Assembly (NCBI RefSeq): GCF_028463985.1
Contig: NZ_CP116766.1
Span: 124,001 to 188,000 of the forward strand
Reading direction: 5' to 3'
From: Neisseria lisongii
GTDB taxonomy: Bacteria; Pseudomonadota; Gammaproteobacteria; Burkholderiales; Neisseriaceae
DNA: 64,000 nt
Shown here: piece by piece, positions 49,765 through 59,157 of the stretch
How positions within the stretch are numbered: position 1 is the stretch's first letter
Layout: each line of letters opens with the position of its first letter
The notes under the pieces: model-generated
Told to the model about the DNA's origin: nothing
The model's database searches: none
Seen by the model: the letters and a program-made list of their open reading frames with translations, nothing else
Program-made: the position numbers and the translations under genes

Positions 49765-52524
49765 TCAGCTTAGTTTGCCGTGGCACTGTTTGTATTTCAA
49801 ACCGCTGCCGCACGGACACGGGTCGTTGCGGTGGATGACGATGCCGGCGGCGGCGAGGGCATCGGCGCTGTAGTCGGCGGTTTGGTTGGGGTCGAATGCT
49901 TCGGTTACTAAGTCGGTTTTGGAGTTGCCGAGCAGCTCTTCCATATCCGGCGCTTGGGAGTGGACGGTCTGGATGTCGGTTGGTGCGTGTTCGGCGGTTT
50001 CTTGGGCGACGTTTTCGTTGCGTTCGATTTGGACGGCAATCAGCAGGGAGGCGATGTTTTGCTTGATGCCCTGCCACAGGTTTTCAAACATGGCGAAGGC
50101 TTCCCGTTTGTATTCCTGTTTCGGGTTTTTCTGGGCGTAGCTGCGCAGGTGGATACCTTGGCGCAGGTAGTCCATTGCGGCTAAGTGTTCCCGCCATTGG
50201 TTGTCGATGACCTGCAGCATGACGTTGCGTTCGAAACCGGCCATGGCGTGTTTGCCGACCAGTTCGACTTTTTCGGCGTATTCCTGTTCGACTTGGGCAA
50301 TCAGGCGTTCTTTGATGTCTTGGTTGTCCAAGGTGTTTTCGGCTTTCAGCCAGCCTTGAATGTCGGCGGCAAGGCGGAATTCGGCGGCAAGCTGCTGCTC
50401 GAGCGCTGGGATTTCCCATTGTTCTTCCATGGTATCCGGCGGCATGTGCAGATCGACAAGATCGCTGATGATTTCTTCGCGAATGTTTTTCGCTAAATCG
50501 CTTACGTCTTGATTGGTCAGGATTTCGTTGCGTTGGTGGTAAATCACTTTGCGCTGGTCGTTGGCAACGTCGTCGTATTCCAATACCTGTTTGCGCATAT
50601 CGAAGTTGCGGCCTTCGACTTTGCGTTGTGCGCCTTCGATTTGGCGGGTCAGCAGGCTGTGTTCGATGGCTACGCCGCGCTCGGGAGCGAGGCGGTTGAG
50701 AATGGCGGCGGCTCGGTCGAGGGCAAACAGGCGCAGCAGCGGGTCTTCAAACGAGAGGTAGAAGCGGCTGGAGCCGGGGTCGCCCTGACGGCCGGCACGA
50801 CCACGCAACTGGTTGTCGATACGGCGGCTTTCGTGGCGCTCGGTGCCGATGATGTGCAGGCCGCCTGCGGCCATTACTTGGTCGTGTTCTGCCTGCCAGC
50901 CGTTTTCCAGTCCGGCAATTTTTGCCTGTTTGTCTTCATCGCTGAGTGCGGCATCGGCATGAATGGCATCGATTTGGTGCTTGAGGTTGCCGCCCAAGAC
51001 GATGTCGGTACCGCGACCCGCCATATTGGTGGCCACGGTAATCGCACCGACTTTGCCTGCCTGCGCCACAATCAGGGCTTCACGTTCGTGTTCTTTGGCG
51101 TTCAACACGTTGTGTGGAAGACCGGCCTGTTGCAGCAGGCGGGAAACTAATTCTGAATTTTCGATGCTGGTGGTGCCGACCAAAACCGGTTGCCCACGTC
51201 CGTAGCATTCGGCAATGTCTTTGACAACGGCTTCGAATTTTTCTTCGGCGGAACGGAAAATCTGGTCGTTGAAGTCTTTGCGCTGTACCGGACGGTTGGT
51301 CGGGATAATCACGGTTTCCAAGTTGTAAATGCTTTGGAATTCAAAGGCTTCGGTGTCGGCGGTGCCGGTCATGCCGGAGAGTTTGGTGTAGAGGCGGAAA
51401 TAGTTTTGGAAGGTGATGGATGCCAGCGTTTGGTTTTCACGCTTGATGTCCACGCCTTCTTTGGCTTCTACGGCCTGATGCAGGCCTTCCGACCAGCGGC
51501 GACCCGCCATCAGACGGCCGGTAAATTCGTCCACAATCACGATTTCGCCGTCCTGAATCACATAATGCTGGTCTTTGTGGAACAGCGAATGGGCGCGCAG
51601 GGCGGCCATCAGGTGGTGCATCAGGGAAATATTGGCGGCGGAGTAGAGCGAATCGTTTTCCTGCAGCAAGCCCATTTGGGTGAGAATCTGTTCGGCGTGT
51701 TCGTGGCCGGCTTCGCTCAAAATCACTTGGTGGGCTTTTTCGTCCACCCAGTAATCGCCTTCGCCGTCTTCGGTTTCTTGGCGTACCAAATGGGCCGGTA
51801 CGGTGTTCATTACTTGGTAAAGCTGGATATTGTCGTCGGCCTGACCGGAAATAATCAGCGGCGTGCGGGCTTCGTCAATCAGAATCGAGTCCACTTCATC
51901 GACAACGGCGAAATTCAGTTCACGCTGCACTTTGTCGTATTGGTCGGTTACCATATTGTCGCGCAGGTAGTCGAAACCGAATTCGTTGTTGGTGCCGTAA
52001 GTGATGTCGGCACCGTAGGCGTTTTGACGGTCAAACGGCTGCAGGTCGGCAAGAATCACGCCGACAGTCAGGCCTAAGAAGTTGTAGAGCGGCTGCATGG
52101 TCGCAGCGTCCCGTGCGGCGAGGTAGTCGTTGACAGTAACAACGTGTACGCCTTTGCCGGACAGGGCGTTGAGGTACACTGCCAGTGTGGCAACCAGCGT
52201 TTTGCCTTCGCCGGTACGCATTTCGGCGATTTTTCCGTTGTGCAGCACCATGCCGCCGATCAGTTGCACATCAAAGTGGCGCATACCCAGCACACGGCGG
52301 CTGGCTTCGCGACAGACGGCGAAGGCTTCGACCAAAATGTCGTCCAGCGTCTGACCGTCGGCAAGGCGTTGTTTGAATTCGGCGGTTTTGGCCTGCAATG
52401 CGGCATCGTCCAAGGCTTGGAGGCCTTCTTCCAGCGCATTGATTTTGGCTACGGATTTACGGTATTGTTTCAGCAGGCGGTCGTTGCGGCTGCCGAAGAT
52501 TTTTTTAGCGATATTTGTCAGCAT
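49765..52524 (-). CDS. secA: Preprotein translocase ATPase SecA
   Basis: Drives secretion through SecYEG. 919 residues. Walker A region MRTGEGKTLVATLAVYLNAL, Walker B region AVVDEVDSILIDEARTPLII, VATNMAGRGTDIVLGG, and a C-terminal zinc-binding tail CPCGSGLKYKQCHGKL that contacts SecB. All domains are present in order. ATG at 52524. Divergent from the DUF721 gene, an arrangement common in related bacteria. The 300-base gap upstream contains one uptake sequence and no gene. Confidence 0.98.
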   Translation of the reverse strand: MLTNIAKKIFGSRNDRLLKQYRKSVAKINALEEGLQALDDAALQAKTAEFKQRLADGQTLDDILVEAFAVCREASRRVLGMRHFDVQLIGGMVLHNGKIAEMRTGEGKTLVATLAVYLNALSGKGVHVVTVNDYLAARDAATMQPLYNFLGLTVGVILADLQPFDRQNAYGADITYGTNNEFGFDYLRDNMVTDQYDKVQRELNFAVVDEVDSILIDEARTPLIISGQADDNIQLYQVMNTVPAHLVRQETEDGEGDYWVDEKAHQVILSEAGHEHAEQILTQMGLLQENDSLYSAANISLMHHLMAALRAHSLFHKDQHYVIQDGEIVIVDEFTGRLMAGRRWSEGLHQAVEAKEGVDIKRENQTLASITFQNYFRLYTKLSGMTGTADTEAFEFQSIYNLETVIIPTNRPVQRKDFNDQIFRSAEEKFEAVVKDIAECYGRGQPVLVGTTSIENSELVSRLLQQAGLPHNVLNAKEHEREALIVAQAGKVGAITVATNMAGRGTDIVLGGNLKHQIDAIHADAALSDEDKQAKIAGLENGWQAEHDQVMAAGGLHIIGTERHESRRIDNQLRGRAGRQGDPGSSRFYLSFEDPLLRLFALDRAAAILNRLAPERGVAIEHSLLTRQIEGAQRKVEGRNFDMRKQVLEYDDVANDQRKVIYHQRNEILTNQDVSDLAKNIREEIISDLVDLHMPPDTMEEQWEIPALEQQLAAEFRLAADIQGWLKAENTLDNQDIKERLIAQVEQEYAEKVELVGKHAMAGFERNVMLQVIDNQWREHLAAMDYLRQGIHLRSYAQKNPKQEYKREAFAMFENLWQGIKQNIASLLIAVQIERNENVAQETAEHAPTDIQTVHSQAPDMEELLGNSKTDLVTEAFDPNQTADYSADALAAAGIVIHRNDPCPCGSGLKYKQCHGKLS

Positions 52525-52825
52525 GTATAGAAATTCCTACGCCTGATTCTGATAAAATAACCGGTGAAACGCCTGATTTTCCATGCAGGGCAAACCTGCG
52601 GTGCATGAAAAACGGTGCTTTTGACCGAGACCCTGTCGGGGCGGAATGTGGCGAAACTGTGATTTTAACACAAGCGGCGGGATAAAGTGGAAACGGCTGT
52701 AAAATGATGGCGGTTTGGCGGATTTCAATATGGGTTTGAAACAAAATCGGTTTTGGCATAGGCCGCATGGCGGCTGAATGTTGCCGCACCGCTTCAGGCC
52801 GTCTGAAAAACAAAAAAGGAATATC

Positions 52826-53254
52826 ATGGATTTAACCCGCTTCGGTAGGAAAGACCACCATTTGTCGGGATTGCTGCAGCAGGCGCAGCAGTGGCGGCTG
52901 CTCGATGGCCGGATTAAAGAATTGCTGCCCGCCAATCTGCGCCCCCATTTTCAGACGGCCTGTGTCAAGCAGGGCTGTTTGGTGTTGCTGGCGGCCAACG
53001 GCATGGCTTCGTCCCGCCTGAAAATGATTGTGCCTTCATTGCTGCCGCAGTTGCAGCGTTTGGACGACCGGATAGACGAAGTGCAGATTCGGGTGCTGCC
53101 CCGTAACAATCCGCCGCCCAAGACCAACCGTTTGCAGTTGAGTACGGCGGCGCTTTCGGCTTTGGAACAGACGGCGCAGCAGGTTGGGGCAAAACATCCC
53201 GAGTTGTCGGCGGCGTTGTCGGCATTGGCGGGTAAACACCGCAACGGAAGTTAA
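52826..53254 (+). CDS. DUF721 (DciA-like) protein
   Basis: 142 residues with a DUF721 core: LLDGRIKELLPANLRPHFQT, VKQGCLVLLAANGMASSRLK, LRVLP-like region QIRVLPRNNPPP. DciA proteins of this family help load the DnaB helicase in bacteria lacking DnaC. ATG at 52826 follows AAAAAGGAATATC; the upstream frame is uptake DNA. The text HFQTAC is encoded by an uptake sequence inside the gene. Divergent neighbour of secA. Confidence 0.8.
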   Translation: MDLTRFGRKDHHLSGLLQQAQQWRLLDGRIKELLPANLRPHFQTACVKQGCLVLLAANGMASSRLKMIVPSLLPQLQRLDDRIDEVQIRVLPRNNPPPKTNRLQLSTAALSALEQTAQQVGAKHPELSAALSALAGKHRNGS

Positions 53255-53343
53255 ATTGTGTAAATAACGTTCTGTGAGTATCGGGGTGATGGGTGATATG
53301 GGTGAATGTTTTATGTAAACGGATGTAAAGTCCGGTTGAAATT

Positions 53344-53357
53344 TTGATTTAGATTAA
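53344..53357 (+). promoter_or_regulatory. FNR-like box before laz
   Basis: TTGATTTAGATTAA differs from TTGAT-N4-ATCAA at one base. A -10-like CATACT lies at 53380-53385, so a start near 53392 would place the box at about -41.5, the class II position. Confidence 0.5.
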
Positions 53358-53468
53358 AGTTTGTAGCAGAATAAAACAGCATACTGACCGCAGTATGGGA
53401 TAATACTGCAGGAAAATGCCTGTTTTAATCCTTTTTAAACGATTTGACCCTTGATTTAGGAGATTTTG

Positions 53469-54053
53469 ATGAAAGCTTATTTGGCTCTGATTTCTGCCGC
53501 CGTAATCGGTTTGGCTGCCTGCTCACAAGAACCTGCTCCTGCCGAGCAGCCTGCTGCCGAAGCTGCTGCTTCTGAAGCCGCTTCTGCCGAAATGCCTGCT
53601 TCTGAAACTGAAGCTGCGCCTGCTGCCGAAGCTGAGGCCGCTGCTGCCGATGCTGCTGCACCTGCCGGTGATTGCGCAGTAACTGTTGAATCCAACGACA
53701 ATATGCAGTTCAACACCAAAGACATTCAAGTCAGCAAAGCATGTAAAGAATTCAGCGTAACCCTGAAACACACCGGCACCCAGCCTAAAGCCAGCATGGG
53801 CCACAACTTGGTAATCGCCAAAGCCGAAGATATGGACGGCGTATTTAAAGACGGCGTGGGCGCAGGTCCTGATGCAGACTACATCAAAGCCGGCGACGAG
53901 CGCATCGTTGCCCACACCAAACTGATCGGCGGCGGTGAAGAAGACACCGTAACCTTCGATACAGCCAAACTGGCCGAAGGCAGCTACAAATTCGCCTGCA
54001 CCTTCCCAGGTCACGGCGCTTTGATGTCCGGTACCGTTACTTTGGTTGACTAA
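53469..54053 (+). CDS. laz: Azurin lipoprotein (Laz, H.8-type)
   Basis: A 194-residue lipidated blue-copper protein of the outer membrane. Lipobox IGLAACS (Cys18), then a 50-residue Ala/Glu/Pro spacer of the H.8 type, then an azurin domain. The type I copper ligands are visible: His in KASMGHNLV, Cys and His in FACTFPGH, Met in GALMSG. It carries electrons to periplasmic enzymes such as peroxidase or nitrite reductase. ATG at 53469 follows TTTAGGAGATTTTG. An FNR-like site upstream fits oxygen control. Confidence 0.95.
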   Translation: MKAYLALISAAVIGLAACSQEPAPAEQPAAEAAASEAASAEMPASETEAAPAAEAEAAAADAAAPAGDCAVTVESNDNMQFNTKDIQVSKACKEFSVTLKHTGTQPKASMGHNLVIAKAEDMDGVFKDGVGAGPDADYIKAGDERIVAHTKLIGGGEEDTVTFDTAKLAEGSYKFACTFPGHGALMSGTVTLVD

Positions 54054-54079
54054 TCCGACCGAAGCATGATTTGCCTTGC

Positions 54080-54107
54080 AGCCTGTGTCCGAACACAGGC
54101 TGTTTTG
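54080..54107 (+). terminator. laz terminator
   Basis: AGCCTGTGT, a four-base loop, ACACAGGCT and TGTTTT, 27 bases after the stop. Not built from uptake sequences. Confidence 0.85.
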
Positions 54108-54131
54108 CTTCCCGAACCGATTGGAAAAAAC

Positions 54132-54644
54132 ATGAATCCTTTTGAAACCCGCAGCGTAACCTTTGCCGAGCCGATTGAAATGCTGTATGCCTGTCACGGC
54201 AAAGTACGCCGTTTTTGCAGACAAGTCGGCATGTTGTCGGCCTATCTTGAAGAAAACGGCTGCAACGATGTGGTTTTGCAGAGCATACGCAGTATCCGCC
54301 AGTATTTTGATGTTGCCGCACCGCTGCACCATCAGGACGAAGAAAACGATTTTTTCCCGCTGCTGCTGCGTTATGCACCGCAGGCGCAGGAAGGCGTGGA
54401 CGAATTGTTGCGCCAACACGCCGCACTGCACGACAACTGGCAGGCAGTGGCCGCCGAATTCGAGCGTTTGGAACACGACCGCAGCTACAGGCCGTCTGAA
54501 AAAGTGCTGGCAAGGTTTGTCGGCAGCTACGATGTACATTTGGGCATTGAAGAACCGCTGTTCGAGCTGGGCAAACAGTTTGTACCGCAGGAAGAACTGG
54601 CAAAAATCGGCGAACGTATGGCCGCCCGCCGCCGCCCGAAGTAA
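54132..54644 (+). CDS. Hemerythrin HHE-domain protein
   Basis: 170 residues, a four-helix bundle with the His/Glu pattern of hemerythrin-like iron sites: YACHGKVRRF, HHQDEENDFFPLL, RQHAALHDNW and HLGIEEPLFEL. Such domains bind oxygen or sense oxygen, NO or iron. The ATG at 54132 was chosen as the first codon after the laz terminator. Position next to azurin suggests a role in nitrosative or oxidative stress, which is inference. Not the RIC/YtfE form, as the N-terminal cysteine domain is missing. Confidence 0.85.
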   Translation: MNPFETRSVTFAEPIEMLYACHGKVRRFCRQVGMLSAYLEENGCNDVVLQSIRSIRQYFDVAAPLHHQDEENDFFPLLLRYAPQAQEGVDELLRQHAALHDNWQAVAAEFERLEHDRSYRPSEKVLARFVGSYDVHLGIEEPLFELGKQFVPQEELAKIGERMAARRRPK

Positions 54645-54685
54645 ACAAGGCCGTCTGAAAAACAACCATTAATCAAGGAACAACC

Positions 54686-55303
54686 ATGCTGAGTCCCGCA
54701 AGTTGCGACTTATTCAATATCCCGTTTTTCCAGTTTGCCCAACTCAAAAAATACCAACCTGAAACTATCGAGCCGTTCAAAGCGGAATACAAAGCCCGCT
54801 GGCAGGTGTGGCAGCAGCTGATTCAGGCGGTGGCGGCGGATTTGGGCGAACCGTTTGCGCCGCCGCATATCGAACGCTGGTGCAACGGCTGGCAGGTGCG
54901 GGCGCACTTTTTTGCCTATTTCAAATATGCCCAATATCAAAATTCCGCCGCCATTTTATCGGTGCTGCTTAACCGCCGCCGCCTGACCGTCAGTCTGGAT
55001 TGGCACTGCTACAAAGCCGGCGTGTCGCCGATTGCCTTGCCGCAATACAATCAGTGGCTGGACGGGCTGGACACGCAGCGTTATGCCGATTGGGATATGT
55101 GGCACGGCAGTGAGAGCGAATATGCCGACTATGCCCGTGTGGGCGAACAAAACGACAGCCAACGGATTTTGCAAAATGCCGATGATTTTTTCTGCATCGG
55201 CAAACACATCGAGCGGGACGATTTGGGCAAACAGGACGAAGAACGTTGGATTGCAGACAGCATCAGGGCATTAACGCCTTTATACGAAGCCTGTTTTAAA
55301 TAA
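54686..55303 (+). CDS. HI_0552-family protein of unknown function
   Basis: 205 residues, aromatic-rich and soluble (FQFAQLKKYQPETIEPFKAE, RWCNGWQVRAHFFAYFKY, LDWHCYKAGVSPI). I recognise it as resembling the uncharacterised HI_0552 group; no catalytic motif is evident. ATG at 54686 follows CAAGGAACAACC. It is 42 bases after the hemerythrin gene with one uptake sequence between, so both may share a transcript. Confidence 0.65.
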   Translation: MLSPASCDLFNIPFFQFAQLKKYQPETIEPFKAEYKARWQVWQQLIQAVAADLGEPFAPPHIERWCNGWQVRAHFFAYFKYAQYQNSAAILSVLLNRRRLTVSLDWHCYKAGVSPIALPQYNQWLDGLDTQRYADWDMWHGSESEYADYARVGEQNDSQRILQNADDFFCIGKHIERDDLGKQDEERWIADSIRALTPLYEACFK

Positions 55304-55304
55304 A

Positions 55305-55410
55305 TATAGTGGGTTCAATTCAAAAGAGGACAAGGCGGCGAGCCGCAGACAGTACAGGTAGTACGGCAAGGTGAGCCAACGCCGTAGTCTTTTGAATTGA
55401 ACCCACTATA
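55305..55410. repeat. Correia-type element, short form with perfect ends (106 bp)
   Basis: TATAGTGGGTTCAATTCAAA and its exact inverse at the right end, core as in the other copies. It starts directly behind the HI_0552-like stop. Confidence 0.92.
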
Positions 55411-55465
55411 ATTTGCGCCTTGACCCGCCAATCCGCTTATCGTTATCATCTTTGTTTCCCGATAC

Positions 55466-55496
55466 AGGCCGTCTGAAAACCTGTTTTCAGACGGCA
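55466..55496. terminator. Inverted DUS pair before dapE
   Basis: AGGCCGTCTGAAAAC, two bases, GTTTTCAGACGGCAT; it separates the repeat from dapE. Confidence 0.65.
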
Positions 55497-55560
55497 TTCC
55501 TTCCTTTTGCAGCGCAGCGGCCAAACACCTGCGCCGCCCGAATATGAAAAAAGAACCATC

Positions 55561-56709
55561 ATGAGCGAAACCCAATCTCTGGCACTGGCAAAAGCACTGA
55601 TTGCCCGCCCGTCCGTTACCCCCGACGACCAAAACTGTCAGCAGCTTTTGGCAGAACGTCTGCAGAAAATCGGTTTTACCGTTGAAGAAATGAATTTTGG
55701 CGACACCAAAAACATCTGGCTGCGGCGGGGCAGCGCCGCACCGCTGGTGTGTTTTGCCGGACACACCGACGTTGTGCCGACCGGCCCGCTGGAAAAATGG
55801 GATTCGCCGCCGTTTGAGCCGACCGAGCGAGAAGGCCGGCTGTTCGGGCGGGGCGCAGCGGATATGAAAACCAGCATCGCCTGTTTCGTAACCGCCTGCG
55901 AACGATTTGTGGCGGACCATCCCGACCATCAAGGCAGCATTGCCCTGCTGATTACTTCGGACGAAGAGGGCGACGCTTTGGACGGCACCACCAAAGTCGT
56001 GGACGTTTTGAAAAACCGGGGCGAAACCATTGATTACTGCGTGGTCGGCGAGCCGACCGCCGTCAGCCGTTTGGGCGATATGCTGAAAAACGGCCGCAGA
56101 GGCTCGCTGTCGGGCAATCTGACCGTAAAAGGTAAACAGGGCCATATCGCCTACCCGCATCTGGCGGTCAATCCCGTGCATACCTTCGCTCCGGCGCTTT
56201 TGGAACTGACGCAGGAAGTTTGGGATGCGGGCAACGAATATTTCCCGCCGACCAGTTTCCAGATTTCCAATATCAACGGCGGCACCGGCGCAACCAACGT
56301 GATTCCGGGCGAATTAAACGTCAAATTCAACTTCCGTTTTTCCACCGAATCAAGCGAAGCGAGCCTGAAACAGCGGGTACACGCCATTTTGGACAAACAC
56401 CGCTTGGATTACGATATACAGTGGTCGTGTTCCGGCCAGCCGTTTCTGACCCACGCCGGCCGCCTGACCGATGTCGCCCGCAGTGCCATCAGCAAAATCT
56501 GCGGTGTCGAGGCCGAATTGTCCACCACCGGCGGCACGTCTGACGGCCGTTTTATCAAAGCCATCGCCAAAGAATTGATTGAACTAGGGCCGAGCAATGC
56601 CACCATCCACCAAATCAACGAAAACGTATTGTTGGACGATATTCCCAAGCTCTCCGCCGTTTACGAAGCCATGCTGCAAGCATTGTTGAGCGGGAACGAC
56701 CATGCCTGA
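55561..56709 (+). CDS. dapE: Succinyl-diaminopimelate desuccinylase
   Basis: A zinc metallopeptidase-fold enzyme of lysine and peptidoglycan synthesis. 382 residues. Metal motifs CFAGHTDVVPTGPLEKW, GRGAADMKTSIA and TSDEEGDALDGT with the catalytic Glu; a dimerisation domain follows. ATG at 55561; a longer frame upstream lacks support. Its last eight bases overlap the ogt start, so the two are coupled. Confidence 0.96.
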   Translation: MSETQSLALAKALIARPSVTPDDQNCQQLLAERLQKIGFTVEEMNFGDTKNIWLRRGSAAPLVCFAGHTDVVPTGPLEKWDSPPFEPTEREGRLFGRGAADMKTSIACFVTACERFVADHPDHQGSIALLITSDEEGDALDGTTKVVDVLKNRGETIDYCVVGEPTAVSRLGDMLKNGRRGSLSGNLTVKGKQGHIAYPHLAVNPVHTFAPALLELTQEVWDAGNEYFPPTSFQISNINGGTGATNVIPGELNVKFNFRFSTESSEASLKQRVHAILDKHRLDYDIQWSCSGQPFLTHAGRLTDVARSAISKICGVEAELSTTGGTSDGRFIKAIAKELIELGPSNATIHQINENVLLDDIPKLSAVYEAMLQALLSGNDHA

Positions 56710-57310
56710 TATGCCGTCTGAAAACCGCAATTCCCCCGAGTTGCCCGCTATTTTGACCGCCGCCCCGAGCGGCAGCGGCACGCCTTTGCCGTACAGCCTG
56801 ATCGACACGCCGCTCGGTACTATGCTCGCCATTTTCGGCAACAAGGGTTTGTGTGCCTTGGAATTTTCAGGACAAAAATGGCTGGATCGGGAATTAAACG
56901 CCGTGCAGCAGGCTTACGGCAGCAGCGGTTTTGTCCAAAGCGAAAGCGAATACAGCGGCCTGCTGCGGCAGGAATTGGCCGACTATTTCGCAGGCCGTCT
57001 GAAAACCTTCAGCGTGCCGTTGGAAATGATCGGCACAGCGTTTCAGCAGCAGGCATGGCAGGCATTGCTGGCGATTCCCTACGGCGAAACCCGCAGCTAC
57101 AAACAGCAGGCAGAATTTATCGGCAAACCCAGTGCCGTGCGGGCGGTTGCCGCCGCCAACAGCCAAAACAAAATTTCCATTCTGATTCCCTGTCATCGGG
57201 TCATCGGCAGCAACGGCAAACTCACCGGCTACGCCGGCGGCGTAGAACGCAAACAGTTTCTGTTGGCGGTCGAGCAGCGGCAGGTTGAGCCGGATTTATT
57301 TGAACAATAA
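56702..57310 (+). CDS. ogt: Methylated-DNA-protein-cysteine methyltransferase
   Basis: A suicide repair protein removing O6-alkylguanine. 202 residues with the active site ILIPCHRVIGSNGKLTGYAG near 163-182 and helix-turn-helix text TAFQQQAWQALLAIPYGETR. The ATG at 56702 overlaps dapE; an alternative ATG three codons later lies in the uptake sequence ATGCCGTCTGAA, which is translated as MPSEN here. The N-terminal 45 residues are low complexity (Pro/Ser). Confidence 0.93.
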   Translation: MPDMPSENRNSPELPAILTAAPSGSGTPLPYSLIDTPLGTMLAIFGNKGLCALEFSGQKWLDRELNAVQQAYGSSGFVQSESEYSGLLRQELADYFAGRLKTFSVPLEMIGTAFQQQAWQALLAIPYGETRSYKQQAEFIGKPSAVRAVAAANSQNKISILIPCHRVIGSNGKLTGYAGGVERKQFLLAVEQRQVEPDLFEQ

Positions 57311-57334
57311 TTCACGATATACAAAGGAAGTTTT

Positions 57335-58330
57335 ATGAACCTGAAAAACCGCCATTTTCTCAAACTGCTGGATTTTACCCAAGCCGAAATCCAATACCTG
57401 ATCGATTTGGCCGCCGAACTCAAAGCCGCCAAAAAAGCCGGTTGCGAACAGCAAAAAATGAAAGGTAAAAACATCGCCCTGATTTTTGAAAAAACCTCCA
57501 CCCGCACCCGCTGCGCCTTTGAAGTCGCCGCCCGAGACCAAGGCGCAGGCGTAACCTACCTCGAACCCAGCGGCAGCCAAATCGGCCACAAAGAAAGCAT
57601 CAAAGACACCGCCAGAGTATTGGGCAGAATGTACGATGCCATCGAATACCGCGGCTTCGGGCAGGAAATCGTCGAAGCCTTGGCGCAACACGCCGGCGTT
57701 CCCGTCTTCAACGGCCTGACCAACGAATACCACCCTACCCAAATGCTGGCCGATGCCCTGACCATGCAGGAACACAGCCGCAAACCACTGTCGCAAACCG
57801 CCTACGCCTACGTCGGCGATGCCCGCTACAACATGGGCAATTCCCTGCTGATTTTAGGCGCAAAACTCGGCATGGACGTACGCATCGGCGCTCCGAAAAC
57901 CCTGTGGCCGTCTGAAAACATCATTGCTGAAGCCCGTAAAATCGCTGCCGAAAGCGGTGCCAAAATCCTGCTTACCGAAGACCCGCAGGCCGCCGTCGCC
58001 GGCGTTGATTTTATCCATACCGACGTATGGGTCAGCATGGGCGAACCGAAAGAAGTATGGCAGGAACGCATCGAACTGCTCAAACCCTATCGGGTTACCC
58101 CCGAACTGATGGCCGCCTCCGGTAATCCCGATGTCAAATTCATGCACTGCTTACCCGCCTTCCACAACCGAGAAACCACCGTCGGCGAATGGATTTACCA
58201 AACCTTCGGTCTCAACGGCGTAGAAGTAACCGAAGACGTATTCGAAAGCCCCGCCAGCATCGTCTTCGATCAGGCCGAAAACCGAATGCACACCATCAAA
58301 GCCGTTATGGTTGCCGCCTTGGGCGGATAA
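57335..58330 (+). CDS. argF: Ornithine carbamoyltransferase
   Basis: Makes citrulline from ornithine and carbamoyl phosphate. 331 residues. The carbamoyl-phosphate site STRTRCAFE and the ornithine-site motif MHCLPAFHN are intact. ATG at 57335 follows CAAAGGAAGTTTT. The bases just before it (TTCACGATATA) look like a Correia end remnant. An uptake-based hairpin shared with the opposite gene closes it. Confidence 0.97.
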   Translation: MNLKNRHFLKLLDFTQAEIQYLIDLAAELKAAKKAGCEQQKMKGKNIALIFEKTSTRTRCAFEVAARDQGAGVTYLEPSGSQIGHKESIKDTARVLGRMYDAIEYRGFGQEIVEALAQHAGVPVFNGLTNEYHPTQMLADALTMQEHSRKPLSQTAYAYVGDARYNMGNSLLILGAKLGMDVRIGAPKTLWPSENIIAEARKIAAESGAKILLTEDPQAAVAGVDFIHTDVWVSMGEPKEVWQERIELLKPYRVTPELMAASGNPDVKFMHCLPAFHNRETTVGEWIYQTFGLNGVEVTEDVFESPASIVFDQAENRMHTIKAVMVAALGG

Positions 58331-58350
58331 TCAAAGGGTTGTTTCACAAC

Positions 58351-58383
58351 AGGCCGTCTGAAAAGTGATTTTCAGACGGCCTT
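58351..58383. terminator. Shared DUS hairpin between argF and the AraC regulator
   Basis: AGGCCGTCTGAAAAGTG and ATTTTCAGACGGCCT. The reverse-strand regulator's stop codon lies inside the right arm. Confidence 0.75.
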
Positions 58384-59157
58384 GTTTCTTTCCTGATGGG
58401 TCTTACGGAAGGTCAGCGGCGAAACGCCGGTAAGCTGCTTAAACTGGCGGCTGAATGCGCTGTGGTCGGCATAGCCGCACATCACGGCAATTTCGACAAT
58501 CGGGTGCTGCGTGTCTTTCAACAAGTTCAGTGCCGCTTCCAATCTCATTTTCTGAATCATTTGCAGCGGTGTAATCTGCAACACCGATTTAAACAGCCGT
58601 TCCAAACGGGAAACGCTGATGCCGGTGTGCTGCGCAATCAGCGCAACGCTCAGTTTCTGATCCAAATGTTCCCTGATACAGTCCACGGCCGCCGCCAGTT
58701 TTTTGTGCCGCCGAAGCTGGTGGCTGTCGTCTGGTGCCAAATCAATCGACACGCCCGCCATCGCCGCAATATTGCCTGCTGAATCGTAAATCGGAATTTT
58801 GTGGGTCATGCACCAGCCTAATTGTCCGGAACGGTAATTGTGCAGTTCCAGCTTGTTTTCAATCACTTTCCCCGCCAATACTTTCAAATCCTGCAAAGTG
58901 TATTCCAAACCCTGTTGCCCGCTGAAAATTTCGCCCGGTGTCAAACCGATCAGGTCTTGTTTGCTGCTGAAACCCGAACGCTCCAGCAGGGTTTGATTGA
59001 CTAAAATATATTGTGCCTGCGGATTTTTGATGAAAAAAACCACATGGTTCATGCTGTCGAAAAGCGGCATCAGTATTTCGATGTGCCGGATAAATTGTGC
59101 AGGATCGCTGCAGCGGTGGAAATTGCTGATTAATCCAACGGCGGTCGGCGGGTTCAT
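58372..59157 (-). CDS. AraC-family regulator with PAS sensor domain
   Basis: 261 residues: a PAS-like domain (about 35-145: DSMNHVVFFIKNPQAQYILV, MTHKIPIYDSAGNIAAMAGV) and a C-terminal AraC double helix-turn-helix (VALIAQHTGISVSRLERLFK, GYADHSAFSRQFKQLTGVSP). Divergent from the hydroxyproline gene cluster, so probably its activator; the ligand is inferred. ATG at 59157 follows TTGGAGAAAATA; a TTG four codons earlier is part of that site. The stop TGA comes from an uptake sequence (AAGGCCGTCTGA). Confidence 0.88.
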   Translation of the reverse strand: MNPPTAVGLISNFHRCSDPAQFIRHIEILMPLFDSMNHVVFFIKNPQAQYILVNQTLLERSGFSSKQDLIGLTPGEIFSGQQGLEYTLQDLKVLAGKVIENKLELHNYRSGQLGWCMTHKIPIYDSAGNIAAMAGVSIDLAPDDSHQLRRHKKLAAAVDCIREHLDQKLSVALIAQHTGISVSRLERLFKSVLQITPLQMIQKMRLEAALNLLKDTQHPIVEIAVMCGYADHSAFSRQFKQLTGVSPLTFRKTHQERNKAV

